DNA of 57,214 nucleotides from Saprospiraceae bacterium (GTDB taxonomy: Bacteria; Bacteroidota; Bacteroidia; Chitinophagales; Saprospiraceae), in the NCBI GenBank assembly GCA_021299835.1, contig JAJTER010000018.1, positions 1 through 57,214 on the forward strand. The letters are read 5' to 3'. Position numbers and translations under genes: made by a program. How positions within the stretch are numbered: the first letter of the stretch is position 1; each line of letters begins with the position of its first letter. Shown here in pieces: positions 44,370 to 52,264 of the stretch. Below the pieces are notes generated by a model. It saw nothing but the letters and a program-made list of their open reading frames with translations. It searched no databases and had not been told where the DNA came from.

Positions 44370-45674
44370 ATGAAAGCCATTTCTTTTTTAAAAGTACTTC
44401 CCATTATCGGATTATTTTCTGGAACCTTATTAGCACAAGAATTTCCAAAACCTGAAGAAAAGCCAGATTTTCAATTTATTTCCACTGACGGCCTATCTGA
44501 ATTAAAGGGTCATACTTCAAGACCCATTCCAAATCAGTACATTGTCATTTTAAATCCAACCGTAGCAAAGACAGCCCTCCAAGTGTATGAATCTCAATCT
44601 TTTTCAACGAGAGATGAGCAGGTAAAAACAGGGATTGAAGTGGAGCGCACTGCCCAAAATAATATTCTGGCTATTGCGCAGAAACTAGGTATTTCCCAAT
44701 CAAGCTTGCTGGGAATCTATAGCGGTGTGAATGTAGGATTTTTTGCTACTATACCAGATGATGTCGCTAAAAGGCTGATAGCTAATATCAAGCAATTTCC
44801 TGAAGTCAGTTCTATTACACAAGATCAGACGGTAGCGAGAGCAGGTGAATTAACAAAAAGTAAGGTTCCTCATCTAATAAGCATGGCGCAATCTGTTCCA
44901 TGGGGTGTTGCATTCACTGGTTGGACCAACATGCCAAATCAAATTTACTGGGCATGGATATTAGACACAGGTATTGATTTACAACATCAGGATTTGAATG
45001 TATTAGGAAGTGCACCCTTTGCAAAATCCTTTATTGCCGGCCAAACAGTACAGGATGGACACGGACACGGTACCCATGTTGCTGGAACGGTAGCTGCAAA
45101 GAACAATACTTTTGGTGTAGTAGGTGTAGCTGCGGGTGCGCGTGTAGTACCAGTAAAAGTGTTAAGTAATTCAGGATCAGGATCATGGGGTGGCGTATTA
45201 GCAGGAGTTAATCATGTGGCAACTTACGGAATACCTGGAGATGTGGTCAATATGAGTTTGGGTGGCACTGGAACTTATGCAGCACTAGAAACTGCTATTG
45301 CCACCTTAGCAGGCTCAAGAAAAATATTCTTCAGTATCGCTGCCGGAAATAGCAATTTGCCAGCTACCGGTTTTACACCTGCCAGAACAAATGGAGTGAA
45401 CGTCTATACCATATCTGCCATGGATAACAGGTGTAATATTGCCGGATTCTCAAATTACGGTAATCCACCGGTTGACTTTGCAGCACCTGGCGTAGGAATC
45501 TTATCCACCTATAAAGGAAATGCTTATGCGACCATGAGCGGAACCTCAATGGCGGCTCCACATGTAGCTGGAATCCTTTTATTAAACTCTGGACTGGTAA
45601 GAAATGGAGGATGTTGTGCCGGCAGACTTTGCACAGATAAGGATGCAATCAAAGATCTGGTAGCAAAAAGATAA
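44370..45674 (+). CDS. S8 family subtilisin-like serine peptidase, exported
   Basis: A secreted subtilase (434 aa) with signal peptide (residues 1-22, ending LLAQ), an I9-type inhibitor propeptide (IPNQYIVILNP at residue 53 to about residue 150) and a catalytic domain. The triad is Asp in WILDTGIDL (near 198), His in GHGTHVAGTV (near 235) and Ser in GTSMAAPHVAG (near 393), with the oxyanion Asn in AAGNS. The C-terminus is short and Cys-containing (GGCCAGRLC), and there is no T9SS sorting domain. The AT content rises downstream of it. A nutrient-scavenging protease is the likely role. Confidence 0.94.
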   Translation: MKAISFLKVLPIIGLFSGTLLAQEFPKPEEKPDFQFISTDGLSELKGHTSRPIPNQYIVILNPTVAKTALQVYESQSFSTRDEQVKTGIEVERTAQNNILAIAQKLGISQSSLLGIYSGVNVGFFATIPDDVAKRLIANIKQFPEVSSITQDQTVARAGELTKSKVPHLISMAQSVPWGVAFTGWTNMPNQIYWAWILDTGIDLQHQDLNVLGSAPFAKSFIAGQTVQDGHGHGTHVAGTVAAKNNTFGVVGVAAGARVVPVKVLSNSGSGSWGGVLAGVNHVATYGIPGDVVNMSLGGTGTYAALETAIATLAGSRKIFFSIAAGNSNLPATGFTPARTNGVNVYTISAMDNRCNIAGFSNYGNPPVDFAAPGVGILSTYKGNAYATMSGTSMAAPHVAGILLLNSGLVRNGGCCAGRLCTDKDAIKDLVAKR

Positions 45675-45706
45675 TTCATTCCCTGAAATCATAAATCCCA
45701 TGAAAT

Positions 45707-45737
45707 AAAGAGGTTTTCCAAAAGGGAAGCCTCTTTT
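45707..45737 (+). terminator. Intrinsic terminator of the subtilase gene
   Basis: AAAGAGG (45707-45713) pairs with CCTCTTT (45730-45736), with an inner TTCC/GGAA pairing around a short loop, followed by a T-rich run. It lies 33 bp after the stop. Confidence 0.75.
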
Positions 45738-45783
45738 CTTTTTGGAAAAAGGAAAGCATAAAGAAAAATAAATCTTCGCATGT

Positions 45784-45826
45784 ACCCCAAAATTTGGGTA
45801 GATTGCCGAAAGGTTTGTTTCGGCAA
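45784..45826. repeat. Twin hairpins in the leader of the exported hypothetical gene
   Basis: CCCAAA-A-TTTGGG (45786-45798) is followed by TTGCCGAAA (45803-45811) and TTTCGGCAA (45818-45826), a perfect 9-bp stem with a 6-nt loop. They lie upstream of the ATG at 45864. They could be a leader-RNA structure or the end of an inserted cassette. Confidence 0.5.
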
Positions 45827-45863
45827 ATTACTAGTTATCTGTAATAACACCAAAACGAATATT

Positions 45864-46481
45864 ATGAAACAATTTTTGACAATTATCTCTCTATTTTTTA
45901 TCTCATTAAATCTTTATTCTCAAACCCAAATTCAGTTAATTTCAGATTTTAACGAACCTAAAACAAAAGACGAATTTGAAAATGATTTGTTTTCTGGAAT
46001 AAATAAACTAAAATTTTATTTTGAAGACAGTGATTTAGTTCTGAACAAAGATTATAAAATCATTATCAAAGAATATAAAAACGGAAAATTGCATTCTGAA
46101 ATAATTGCAGTAAATACAAAAGAAGAAGGACTTCCGAAAATAGATAAAGATTTTAAATTTACTTTAATCGCTCAGCAAATACTTGACAATGAAAAGATTG
46201 GATTCTTTTTCAAGAATTTTATGAATAAAAAAATATTTAAAGTCAATCAAATTTTCCCGGACGGAACATTTGATTTAAGGGATTTATCTGGAAATACTAA
46301 TAAAATTGATTTTGAACTTGGGAAAGAAATTCAAATTGCTTTAATAACACCTCCAAATGAAAATCCAAATGCTGGAAATTTAGGATATTGTGAAGTTTCA
46401 AAGGGCAATATTGATGTTAATTCTTGGTATATAAAATATAAAATTCCACAATTTTTTCTTATCTACCTCCAAGTTGAATAA
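45864..46481 (+). CDS. Hypothetical exported protein (AT-rich)
   Basis: The ATG at 45864 gives a standard signal peptide (MKQFLTIISLFFISLNLYSQ); a longer reading from 45780 would translate two hairpins and is rejected. The mature part has about 185 residues, Lys-, Ile- and Asn-rich, with segments KDYKIIIKEYKNGKLHSEII and GFFFKNFMNKKIFKVNQIF. The C-terminus ends abruptly in KIPQFFLIYLQVE without a sorting domain, so it might be frameshifted or periplasmic. I recognise no family. It is markedly more AT-rich than the subtilase gene and lies between hairpins, suggesting recent acquisition. Confidence 0.65.
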   Translation: MKQFLTIISLFFISLNLYSQTQIQLISDFNEPKTKDEFENDLFSGINKLKFYFEDSDLVLNKDYKIIIKEYKNGKLHSEIIAVNTKEEGLPKIDKDFKFTLIAQQILDNEKIGFFFKNFMNKKIFKVNQIFPDGTFDLRDLSGNTNKIDFELGKEIQIALITPPNENPNAGNLGYCEVSKGNIDVNSWYIKYKIPQFFLIYLQVE

Positions 46482-46553
46482 ATTGCTACACCAGATAATA
46501 GCGGTTTAAGAGCTAACAATTTTTGAAATAGGTTGACAAAAAATTAAATCTAA

Positions 46554-48557
46554 ATGAAAAAACAAGTTAAAAACTATTTATTAGGGATAATTACATTTTC
46601 AATCTGGACACTTTCTGTAAATGCTCAAAAGACCATTTTACCAGTTAATTCCTATGGTGTATGGGATAGATCGAATGCCTATGACATTTCAGTTAATAGT
46701 GATTACAACTATTTAAAAGGCAAAAGTGCCGATGTAAACTGGGAAGATGTGCAACCAAATAACTCAAATCAATACAATTGGTCTGAAATTCAAACTGTAT
46801 TACAAGCAGCTTACAATAACAATCAAATGGTCAACATAAGCGTAGGAGTTGGTCCCGATGCCCCAGTCTGGATTTACGCTAATGGTGTCCCTAGTGTGCT
46901 TACAAATGATACAGAACATCCAAATTGGAAACAATATCCTTATTATTTGGATGATGATTTTAAAAGGTATTATTTCAATATGATAGAAAGTTTCGGTAAT
47001 TTCTTACGATCACTACCAGCAAATTTATTTAATCATATTGCATATATTCAGGTAAAAACTGGATGCACAGGCGATGAAGTTGCCTATAAGGGAAAGCCTC
47101 TTAATTCCTCTTATACTATTACTGAAAATCAATGGAGTACATTCCGATTAGAAGTATTTGAAAAATTTAGACTAACATTTAACACGGGTAATAGTAAGAC
47201 CCAAATTGGTCTTCTATTTAATAATATTGACCCAATAGACCAACCTTCAGAATGGCAATGGGTATCAAGCAATGTTACCTACGGATTTGGAACAAAAGGT
47301 GGAGCTTATGCAAGGGGACATCATCTCTCTGACGAGTTGGATTTCAAAAACACCTGGACTCCATATCTCGTTAATCCTCAAGGATTACATTTATTTTCTG
47401 CCGCTGAAATGGATCAAACATGGACTAAACCATTGTACCAAATTAATATTCCATTAGGCTTTTATTGGGGTGTATTAAGTGGGCTTAATACGGGCCTTTC
47501 GGTTTGGCTTGTTACCCAAAGTGCATTGCAAGAAGCTAAATCAAAACCAGAATTACACGACATTTTTAAGATGTTTAATAAATATTCCAAACAAGTATAT
47601 CCTAATTCAGCAGATGCAGCATATTCCATTTTTCATGAAGGATTAAATTCTCAAAACACTGTTAAATTTCCAGAAAATATTTTCGGTCAAGCCATTAAGC
47701 AAAATCAGTCTCGATATATTGCCATTTGCAATGCTTATGCAAGCCGTGGTGCACAAATGGATGATGTGAATTCAGCTACTCAAGGACAAGTTTATCAACG
47801 AGATCAGCAAAAAGGGTATAATGATGCCGGTTGGAATATTCAAGAAGGGAATTACGAAAGATGGATAACTCAAATAAATCCAGATTTAACATCAATTGGT
47901 CTTTTCAGAGTAAGAGGCGTTATTAATACAAGCTCATCAAAGTACGACCGTTTTGCACGTTCTTTTGAAAAAAGTAGTGGGAAAAACACCATGTATTTTA
48001 AATTCCATCCAGATGTTTTTACCCTTTCTGATCCAGACAGTTTAACATTTAAAATTACGTGGCTCGATAAAAATAAAAATTCGATCTGGGCACTAAAATA
48101 TTATAATTCATCTGGTTTGCAGACTGCATTAAATATCACTGGTATTGGTGACAATCAGTGGAAAACAACTAATGTTACAGTACACAATCCAATAATTAAG
48201 CAAAATGGTGTTTTAGGTTCTGATTTTATGTTGGTAAATACAGATAACATTGATGATATCTTTCATGGTATTGAAGTAGATATTACACGAATGGGTACCA
48301 TATCTTCTATTGAAAATAATGCTGAAAACGTTGAAACAGTAATTTTCCCAAACCCAACATCGTCAGTACTTTATTGGAATAAAAATATTATCTCAGATGA
48401 AATTATAATTTATAATTCAAAAGGGCAAGTAGTTTCAACCGTCAATACATCTGAAAATAATTCACTTAGCTTACTAAATTTAGAAAAAGGGATTTATTTT
48501 ATTATATTTTTCAAAGACAAAAAAAGAGTATTAACCAAAAAAGTAATCAAAGAATAA
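46554..48557 (+). CDS. T9SS type A sorting domain protein with TIM-barrel glycosidase-like domain
   Basis: A secreted 667-residue protein. After the signal peptide (residues 1-24, ending VNAQ) is a domain resembling a beta-galactosidase/GH42-type TIM barrel: GKSADVNWEDVQPNNSNQYN, VNISVGVGPDAPVWIYANG, HIAYIQVKTGCTGDEVAYK (candidate acid/base Glu) and HLFSAAEMDQTW (candidate nucleophile Glu). A carbohydrate-binding-like beta domain follows (residues 440-570). The C-terminal sorting domain reads VIFPNPTSSVLYWNKN ... KGIYFIIFFKDKK. The TIM barrel is inferred from pattern, not proven; the substrate is likely a galactose-type glycan. AT-rich and probably in the same accessory block. Confidence 0.72.
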   Translation: MKKQVKNYLLGIITFSIWTLSVNAQKTILPVNSYGVWDRSNAYDISVNSDYNYLKGKSADVNWEDVQPNNSNQYNWSEIQTVLQAAYNNNQMVNISVGVGPDAPVWIYANGVPSVLTNDTEHPNWKQYPYYLDDDFKRYYFNMIESFGNFLRSLPANLFNHIAYIQVKTGCTGDEVAYKGKPLNSSYTITENQWSTFRLEVFEKFRLTFNTGNSKTQIGLLFNNIDPIDQPSEWQWVSSNVTYGFGTKGGAYARGHHLSDELDFKNTWTPYLVNPQGLHLFSAAEMDQTWTKPLYQINIPLGFYWGVLSGLNTGLSVWLVTQSALQEAKSKPELHDIFKMFNKYSKQVYPNSADAAYSIFHEGLNSQNTVKFPENIFGQAIKQNQSRYIAICNAYASRGAQMDDVNSATQGQVYQRDQQKGYNDAGWNIQEGNYERWITQINPDLTSIGLFRVRGVINTSSSKYDRFARSFEKSSGKNTMYFKFHPDVFTLSDPDSLTFKITWLDKNKNSIWALKYYNSSGLQTALNITGIGDNQWKTTNVTVHNPIIKQNGVLGSDFMLVNTDNIDDIFHGIEVDITRMGTISSIENNAENVETVIFPNPTSSVLYWNKNIISDEIIIYNSKGQVVSTVNTSENNSLSLLNLEKGIYFIIFFKDKKRVLTKKVIKE

Positions 48558-48600
48558 CCGTTGCCATACATTAAAATAAATCCAGCAGGTAACAGCCAGC

Positions 48601-48664
48601 GTTTCGTGGTGGCTTGAGGTCAAGCCATGAAACTCCGGTTGAACGGAACCGGTTAGGAGTGGCA
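48601..48664. other. Strongly structured non-coding block in a 357-bp gap
   Basis: The gap 48558-48914 has no convincing gene. It holds GTTTCGTGG (48601-48609) pairing with CCATGAAAC (48625-48633) around an inner CTTGA-GG-TCAAG stem. Next comes CCGGTT-GAACGG-AACCGG (48635-48652), with ACTCC/GGAGT as an alternative closing helix. Such stacked stems are typical of an RNA or of a transposon/intron end. A short frame (48670-48800) with IGFYYLIGIAFMGVAYFEL looks like a decayed membrane ORF. Confidence 0.5.
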
Positions 48665-48914
48665 TAAAATTATTATGGATTTTCCGTATTGGGTTTTATT
48701 ACTTAATAGGCATCGCGTTCATGGGCGTTGCGTATTTTGAGTTGAGTAATCTAAAACCAAGAATGACTTGCCGAAATATTGGTACGAAAAAAAGTTACAT
48801 TTAGAGCGTCGAACTTGATTTAGGGAAACAACTCAATATTTCAAATGAAGGACCTAGATCGATAAAGTTCTCAATGATAATCAATATTACCATTTTACGT
48901 TTAAAATACGCCTT

Positions 48915-49142
48915 ATGACCGCACAAGAACTCATACAACTCCTACAAGCCCTTCCTCCACATACCAAAATTGTTGTACGGGGCTATGAAGATGGCTACAA
49001 CGATATTTTACGATTGAACGAGGTAAATATAAAACCCAAAGCCGATGCCGAATGGTATGATGGGGAATATATAGATACTAATGATGCAGAGGCAATACTT
49101 GCAATTGACCTATTTGGCGTAAACCAACTAGCTAAAGATTGA
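48915..49142 (+). CDS. Small acidic protein of unknown function (75 aa)
   Basis: A 75-residue protein: MTAQELIQLLQALPPHTKIV, then VRGYEDGYNDI and an acidic C-terminal half (DAEWYDGEYIDTNDAEAI). Small proteins with the same start (helix ELIxxLQALPPxxxVVVxGYExGYDDI) occur widely in bacterial accessory regions; no function is known to me. It has its own start and a convergent neighbour. Real by family resemblance and coding quality. Confidence 0.75.
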   Translation: MTAQELIQLLQALPPHTKIVVRGYEDGYNDILRLNEVNIKPKADAEWYDGEYIDTNDAEAILAIDLFGVNQLAKD

Positions 49143-49216
49143 TTTGATATAATTTTGTTAGCCTGAAATTGGGAAAAAATTAATTTGGTAGGGTCGAATT
49201 ACATTCGCTGTATCAT

Positions 49217-50671
49217 TCAGTTTCTAAGGCAACGAACAGATGCACCAAAATTCTTTACGTTGAAATTAAAAAATCTGTTGGATATGCCGCTATAGTAGTA
49301 GAGATAAAAATACCAGGCTGCGTTACTACCTTCTTCCGATGCACTCCAAAAGAAAGCGTTGTATTTATTAAGGTTAAACTTACCATCAAGGTCGCGATTC
49401 CCACCGGGAAGCGCAGAAAATCCACTTTCATCCGAGGCTCCTTCATTGGGTATGTACCAAAAAGTTGTACCTGTAGATTTCATCTTTCCACCAGCCACTG
49501 TTGGTCCGCCAAGAAAATCGGTTATAACTAACCATTCATCGTCTGTCGGGATATGCCAACCATCTGGACAAATTCCTCTTTTATCCGACGTTGCAAATCC
49601 ATTATACAAATAGCCGTAAGTAGTCAGATTTTCATTCTTATGTCCATAAACAGTTCTTGAACCCATATTTCTGCCACTCCACGATTGGCCTGAGGCATTT
49701 CCATTGGGTCCACCCGTTGTATCTAAAGGTATATTTGTACCATCTTTATATTTTGTCACTTTTAGATTTTCTTTCATCCAGCATTGAGTACCTATCAGGA
49801 CCGTATTATAGGTATTCCCGTCCGTGTCCTTTACGGAAGGTGTTCCTGGGCATGGAACATTCACAACCAGAGGATTATTTGTAGTAAAGGTAACCTCATT
49901 CCCATAACTTGTGCCCAACCCATTTGAAGCATAAGCCCTGACATAGTAAACCGTATTTGGCACCAGATTTGTCATATTTGATGTAAAAAATCCAATACCA
50001 GAACCATCTATCGTTTTAGTGGAAAGAGAAACGGAAGGATTTGGGTAAATTGACCAGACCACGCCCCTTGATGTTACCGGTGATCCTCCATCTGAACTGA
50101 TGTTGCCCCCTGATAATGCAGTATTGGATTTAATTTCCGTTATGCTAATTGTCGATAAAACCGGAGGATTAGAACTCCACATTAATTTCCCATCTTTATC
50201 TATGGTCAACACCTGACCCGGCAAGCCTGTATTTTTAGTAGAAATATTCCGGGCCATTCCTGCTATATTTGAATAATTCGATGCTAATGAATACGGTACA
50301 CTCACAAACTGTGTAATACCAGTAATCATGAAATTATTCCCACCCGTCGGATCTGTTTCCGTTTTTAAGAAATAAGGTCCTGCCTCCCAGGAAATACCTG
50401 ACATATTTCCAGTTATAATTGATCCACCACCTATCATTAGGCTGACCAACCCATTCTCATTTGTTTGTATCTTATGGAATTCAGTATAAACACTTATACC
50501 TGTAACGGAACCCTGAAGAATGCTAAGCTTGATATTAACTGCTTTATCTGAAACCAGATGACCAGCAGCGTCCCATATTACTGCCTGATAACTCATCAAT
50601 TGGGGAGCCTGGGCCATTGTAAAATTGCATATTGTAACATAGAATATACCTAAAAATATAATTCTTTTCAT
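49217..50671 (-). CDS. FISUMP domain-containing exported protein
   Basis: A 484-residue secreted protein with signal peptide (residues 1-20, ending TMAQ). The N-terminal region resembles phage-tail-collar-like secreted proteins (QAPQLMSYQAVIWDAAGHLV ... VNIKLSILQGS). A fibronectin-type-III-like domain is in the middle (SITEIKSNTALSGG ... VYYVRAYASNGLGTSYG). The Fibrobacter succinogenes major paralogous (FISUMP) domain is C-terminal (VKDTDGNTYNTVLIGTQCWM, WHIPTDDEWLVI, GGNRDLDG, FWSASEEGS). FISUMP proteins are surface or secreted adhesion-type proteins of unknown activity. It starts immediately after the T9SS gene in the same direction and may be its partner. Confidence 0.88.
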   Translation of the reverse strand: MKRIIFLGIFYVTICNFTMAQAPQLMSYQAVIWDAAGHLVSDKAVNIKLSILQGSVTGISVYTEFHKIQTNENGLVSLMIGGGSIITGNMSGISWEAGPYFLKTETDPTGGNNFMITGITQFVSVPYSLASNYSNIAGMARNISTKNTGLPGQVLTIDKDGKLMWSSNPPVLSTISITEIKSNTALSGGNISSDGGSPVTSRGVVWSIYPNPSVSLSTKTIDGSGIGFFTSNMTNLVPNTVYYVRAYASNGLGTSYGNEVTFTTNNPLVVNVPCPGTPSVKDTDGNTYNTVLIGTQCWMKENLKVTKYKDGTNIPLDTTGGPNGNASGQSWSGRNMGSRTVYGHKNENLTTYGYLYNGFATSDKRGICPDGWHIPTDDEWLVITDFLGGPTVAGGKMKSTGTTFWYIPNEGASDESGFSALPGGNRDLDGKFNLNKYNAFFWSASEEGSNAAWYFYLYYYSGISNRFFNFNVKNFGASVRCLRN

Positions 50672-50672
50672 T

Positions 50673-51161
50673 TCATTGCATCTTAACCAAATTAAAAACC
50701 CGATGTTCTATTTTTGATTTCAATAATAATAGATAATTCCCAGAAGGTAGATTTTTCAAAGATATCTCTGCCTTTTCTGACACTATCATTCCATTTTTAA
50801 TTTCTCTTCCAACATTATCTATGAGGGAATATTTCACCGATCTATTTTCCTTATTAGAAAAAAGCAAGGTAACATCTTCAGAGGTAGGATTTGGATAAAG
50901 TTGTATATCCTTTAAGTGACCCAATTCCTTAATAGCTGTTATTTTTTTAGAATAAACTTGTTGAACCCTTTCATTTATATAGAAAGTTGATCCTTTTTTG
51001 GAAATATTCGACACTTGACCTACGGAGAAACTAAGGGAACCTCCATTTGTTTTTATGTGTCCTCCTGTTGTAGAAAGCGTGTTTTGACCGCTTAAAGAAA
51101 ATGCAAAACACAAAGACATCATGATTAGAACAGAGATGTTGTTGAAGATATTGAACAACAT
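50673..51161 (-). CDS. T9SS type A sorting domain-containing small protein
   Basis: A 162-residue secreted protein; the start at 51161 (MLFNIFNNISVL) is taken because the earlier ATG at 51200 adds a Tyr- and His-rich stretch unlike a signal. The signal runs to FSLSGQN. A Gly-Ser-rich segment (GGHIKTNGGSLSFSVGQVSN) is followed by the sorting domain (DIQLYPNPTSEDVTLLF ... SGNYLLLLK). Proteins built as GGSLSFSVGQ plus sorting domain are common in Bacteroidota and usually precede a larger surface protein, here the FISUMP gene one base away. Confidence 0.82.
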   Translation of the reverse strand: MLFNIFNNISVLIMMSLCFAFSLSGQNTLSTTGGHIKTNGGSLSFSVGQVSNISKKGSTFYINERVQQVYSKKITAIKELGHLKDIQLYPNPTSEDVTLLFSNKENRSVKYSLIDNVGREIKNGMIVSEKAEISLKNLPSGNYLLLLKSKIEHRVFNLVKMQ

Positions 51162-51258
51162 ATTTCTAAAGATGTGGTAACATATCTGAAAATAGGGCAT
51201 TATCTGTATAGAGAAAATATATAGTAATCCTTAATAAAAGGAAAAAGAATTCACTTTA

Positions 51259-51585
51259 TCATTTTCCTTTACACAATTTTAAATTTCTTTCCAATTCTCT
51301 AATTTTCAATTCCTTATCCACCAAGGAATCCTTTAAGGACTCATTATCTAATAGTAATTTCCTATAAGTATCTTTGTCAACCGTCTCCGAAGGGAGAACT
51401 ACAGCCTCTTTTTCAAGCGTATCTACTTTGGTTGGCGGAATAAGTGACGATTGTCCTTTGACTAATTTTTTTAATTCCTCAATGCCATCTTTACCATTAT
51501 AATAGGAGGCAATCACGTAGGCCAAAGGAACTAAAATGACCATTATAAGTATAAATCGAGTAAAACCTGTAACTTTGAAGCGCAT
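51259..51585 (-). CDS. Small membrane-anchored coiled-coil protein
   Basis: A 108-residue protein with one N-terminal transmembrane segment (FTRFILIMVILVPLAYVIAS) and a charged C-terminal region that reads as a coiled coil (YRKLLLDNESLKDSLVDKEL, then KIRELERNLKLC). The orientation is probably N-in. No family recognised. It has its own TATATTTG promoter candidate and lies between the metal operon and the T9SS pair. Confidence 0.75.
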   Translation of the reverse strand: MRFKVTGFTRFILIMVILVPLAYVIASYYNGKDGIEELKKLVKGQSSLIPPTKVDTLEKEAVVLPSETVDKDTYRKLLLDNESLKDSLVDKELKIRELERNLKLCKGK

Positions 51586-51601
51586 AATCTATATTTTTAT
51601 G

Positions 51602-51609
51602 CAAATATA
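51602..51609 (-). promoter_or_regulatory. Candidate -7 element (TATATTTG) for the coiled-coil membrane protein
   Basis: The minus-strand TATATTTG matches TAnnTTTG and ends 17 bp upstream of the ATG at 51585. It is separated from the preceding operon by the terminator at 51622-51670. Confidence 0.45.
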
Positions 51610-51621
51610 GTAAGTTACAAG

Positions 51622-51670
51622 AAAGAAAAAGGCCAGGAGATAAATGAATTTACTTCATTTAAATCCTGGC
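51622..51670 (-). terminator. Intrinsic terminator of the TonB receptor/lipoprotein operon
   Basis: GCCAGGA (51632-51638) pairs with TCCTGGC (51664-51670), and inner AAATGAA (51642-51648) with TTCATTT (51654-51660). On the minus strand the stem is followed by a T-rich run (CTTTTTCTTTC). It lies 12 bp after the lipoprotein stop. Confidence 0.85.
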
Positions 51671-51681
51671 AAAAAGCAGCG

Positions 51682-52227
51682 TTAATTTATCGTTACAGGA
51701 AAAGTTACCTCTACATCTGTTTCTCCGGTGGAACATGGTGTGGAGGCTTTTTTGTCAGGCGTATGCTTCAGACTTACCTTGATACTTCCATTTCCAGCTG
51801 TGGTAGTTTTAATGGTACCCGCAAGGCCCAATGGATTTTTCTTTTTATCCTGATCGGTAATCTGAACGGTTGGCGCACTACCCGAAACGGCATAACAAAC
51901 CAAATGATCATTACTTTCCTCCAGGATTTCCGCTGTAATATTTTCAACAGGAGACTTGGATTCATCCAAAAAGGACGTGGAAATAGTATAACTTGTGTTT
52001 GCAGCCAAAACAATAGATTCAATTACTGGAGCTAATCCTCCCGCACCATCCTTATCGGTCCATTTGAATGATTTGGCAGCACCTGATGCCGGTGTAAAAG
52101 TTATACTTACTGTGGTAATCAATTCCGATTCATTATCAGGATCTCCTGTGGTATCTTTCTCACAAGAAAAGGAAATGAAAGCTAAAAAAGCAAAGAAAAA
52201 AGGGGTAGAAAAAAGCTGATTTTTCAT
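51682..52227 (-). CDS. Hypothetical lipoprotein of the metal-uptake operon
   Basis: A 181-residue lipoprotein with lipobox FSC (Cys22), then an acidic linker (EKDTTGDPDNESE). The body is beta-rich: TTVSITFTPASGAAKSFKWT, IVLAANTSYTISTSFLDES and TAGNGSIKVSLKHTP. Similar lipoproteins of unknown function follow zinc-type TonB receptors in many Bacteroidota and probably bind the metal or ligand at the surface. It lies 37 bp downstream of the receptor on the same strand. Confidence 0.78.
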   Translation of the reverse strand: MKNQLFSTPFFFAFLAFISFSCEKDTTGDPDNESELITTVSITFTPASGAAKSFKWTDKDGAGGLAPVIESIVLAANTSYTISTSFLDESKSPVENITAEILEESNDHLVCYAVSGSAPTVQITDQDKKKNPLGLAGTIKTTTAGNGSIKVSLKHTPDKKASTPCSTGETDVEVTFPVTIN

Positions 52228-52264
52228 TTTAAATATATATTGACAAGGTTAACAATCGTCTCTT

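Noticed and set aside
45780-45863. N-terminal extension of the exported hypothetical protein
   Set aside because: It translates two hairpins and hides the clear signal peptide that begins at 45864.
48670-48800. Possible small membrane protein in the structured gap
   Set aside because: No start codon at the right place and stops upstream; better seen as a decayed fragment.
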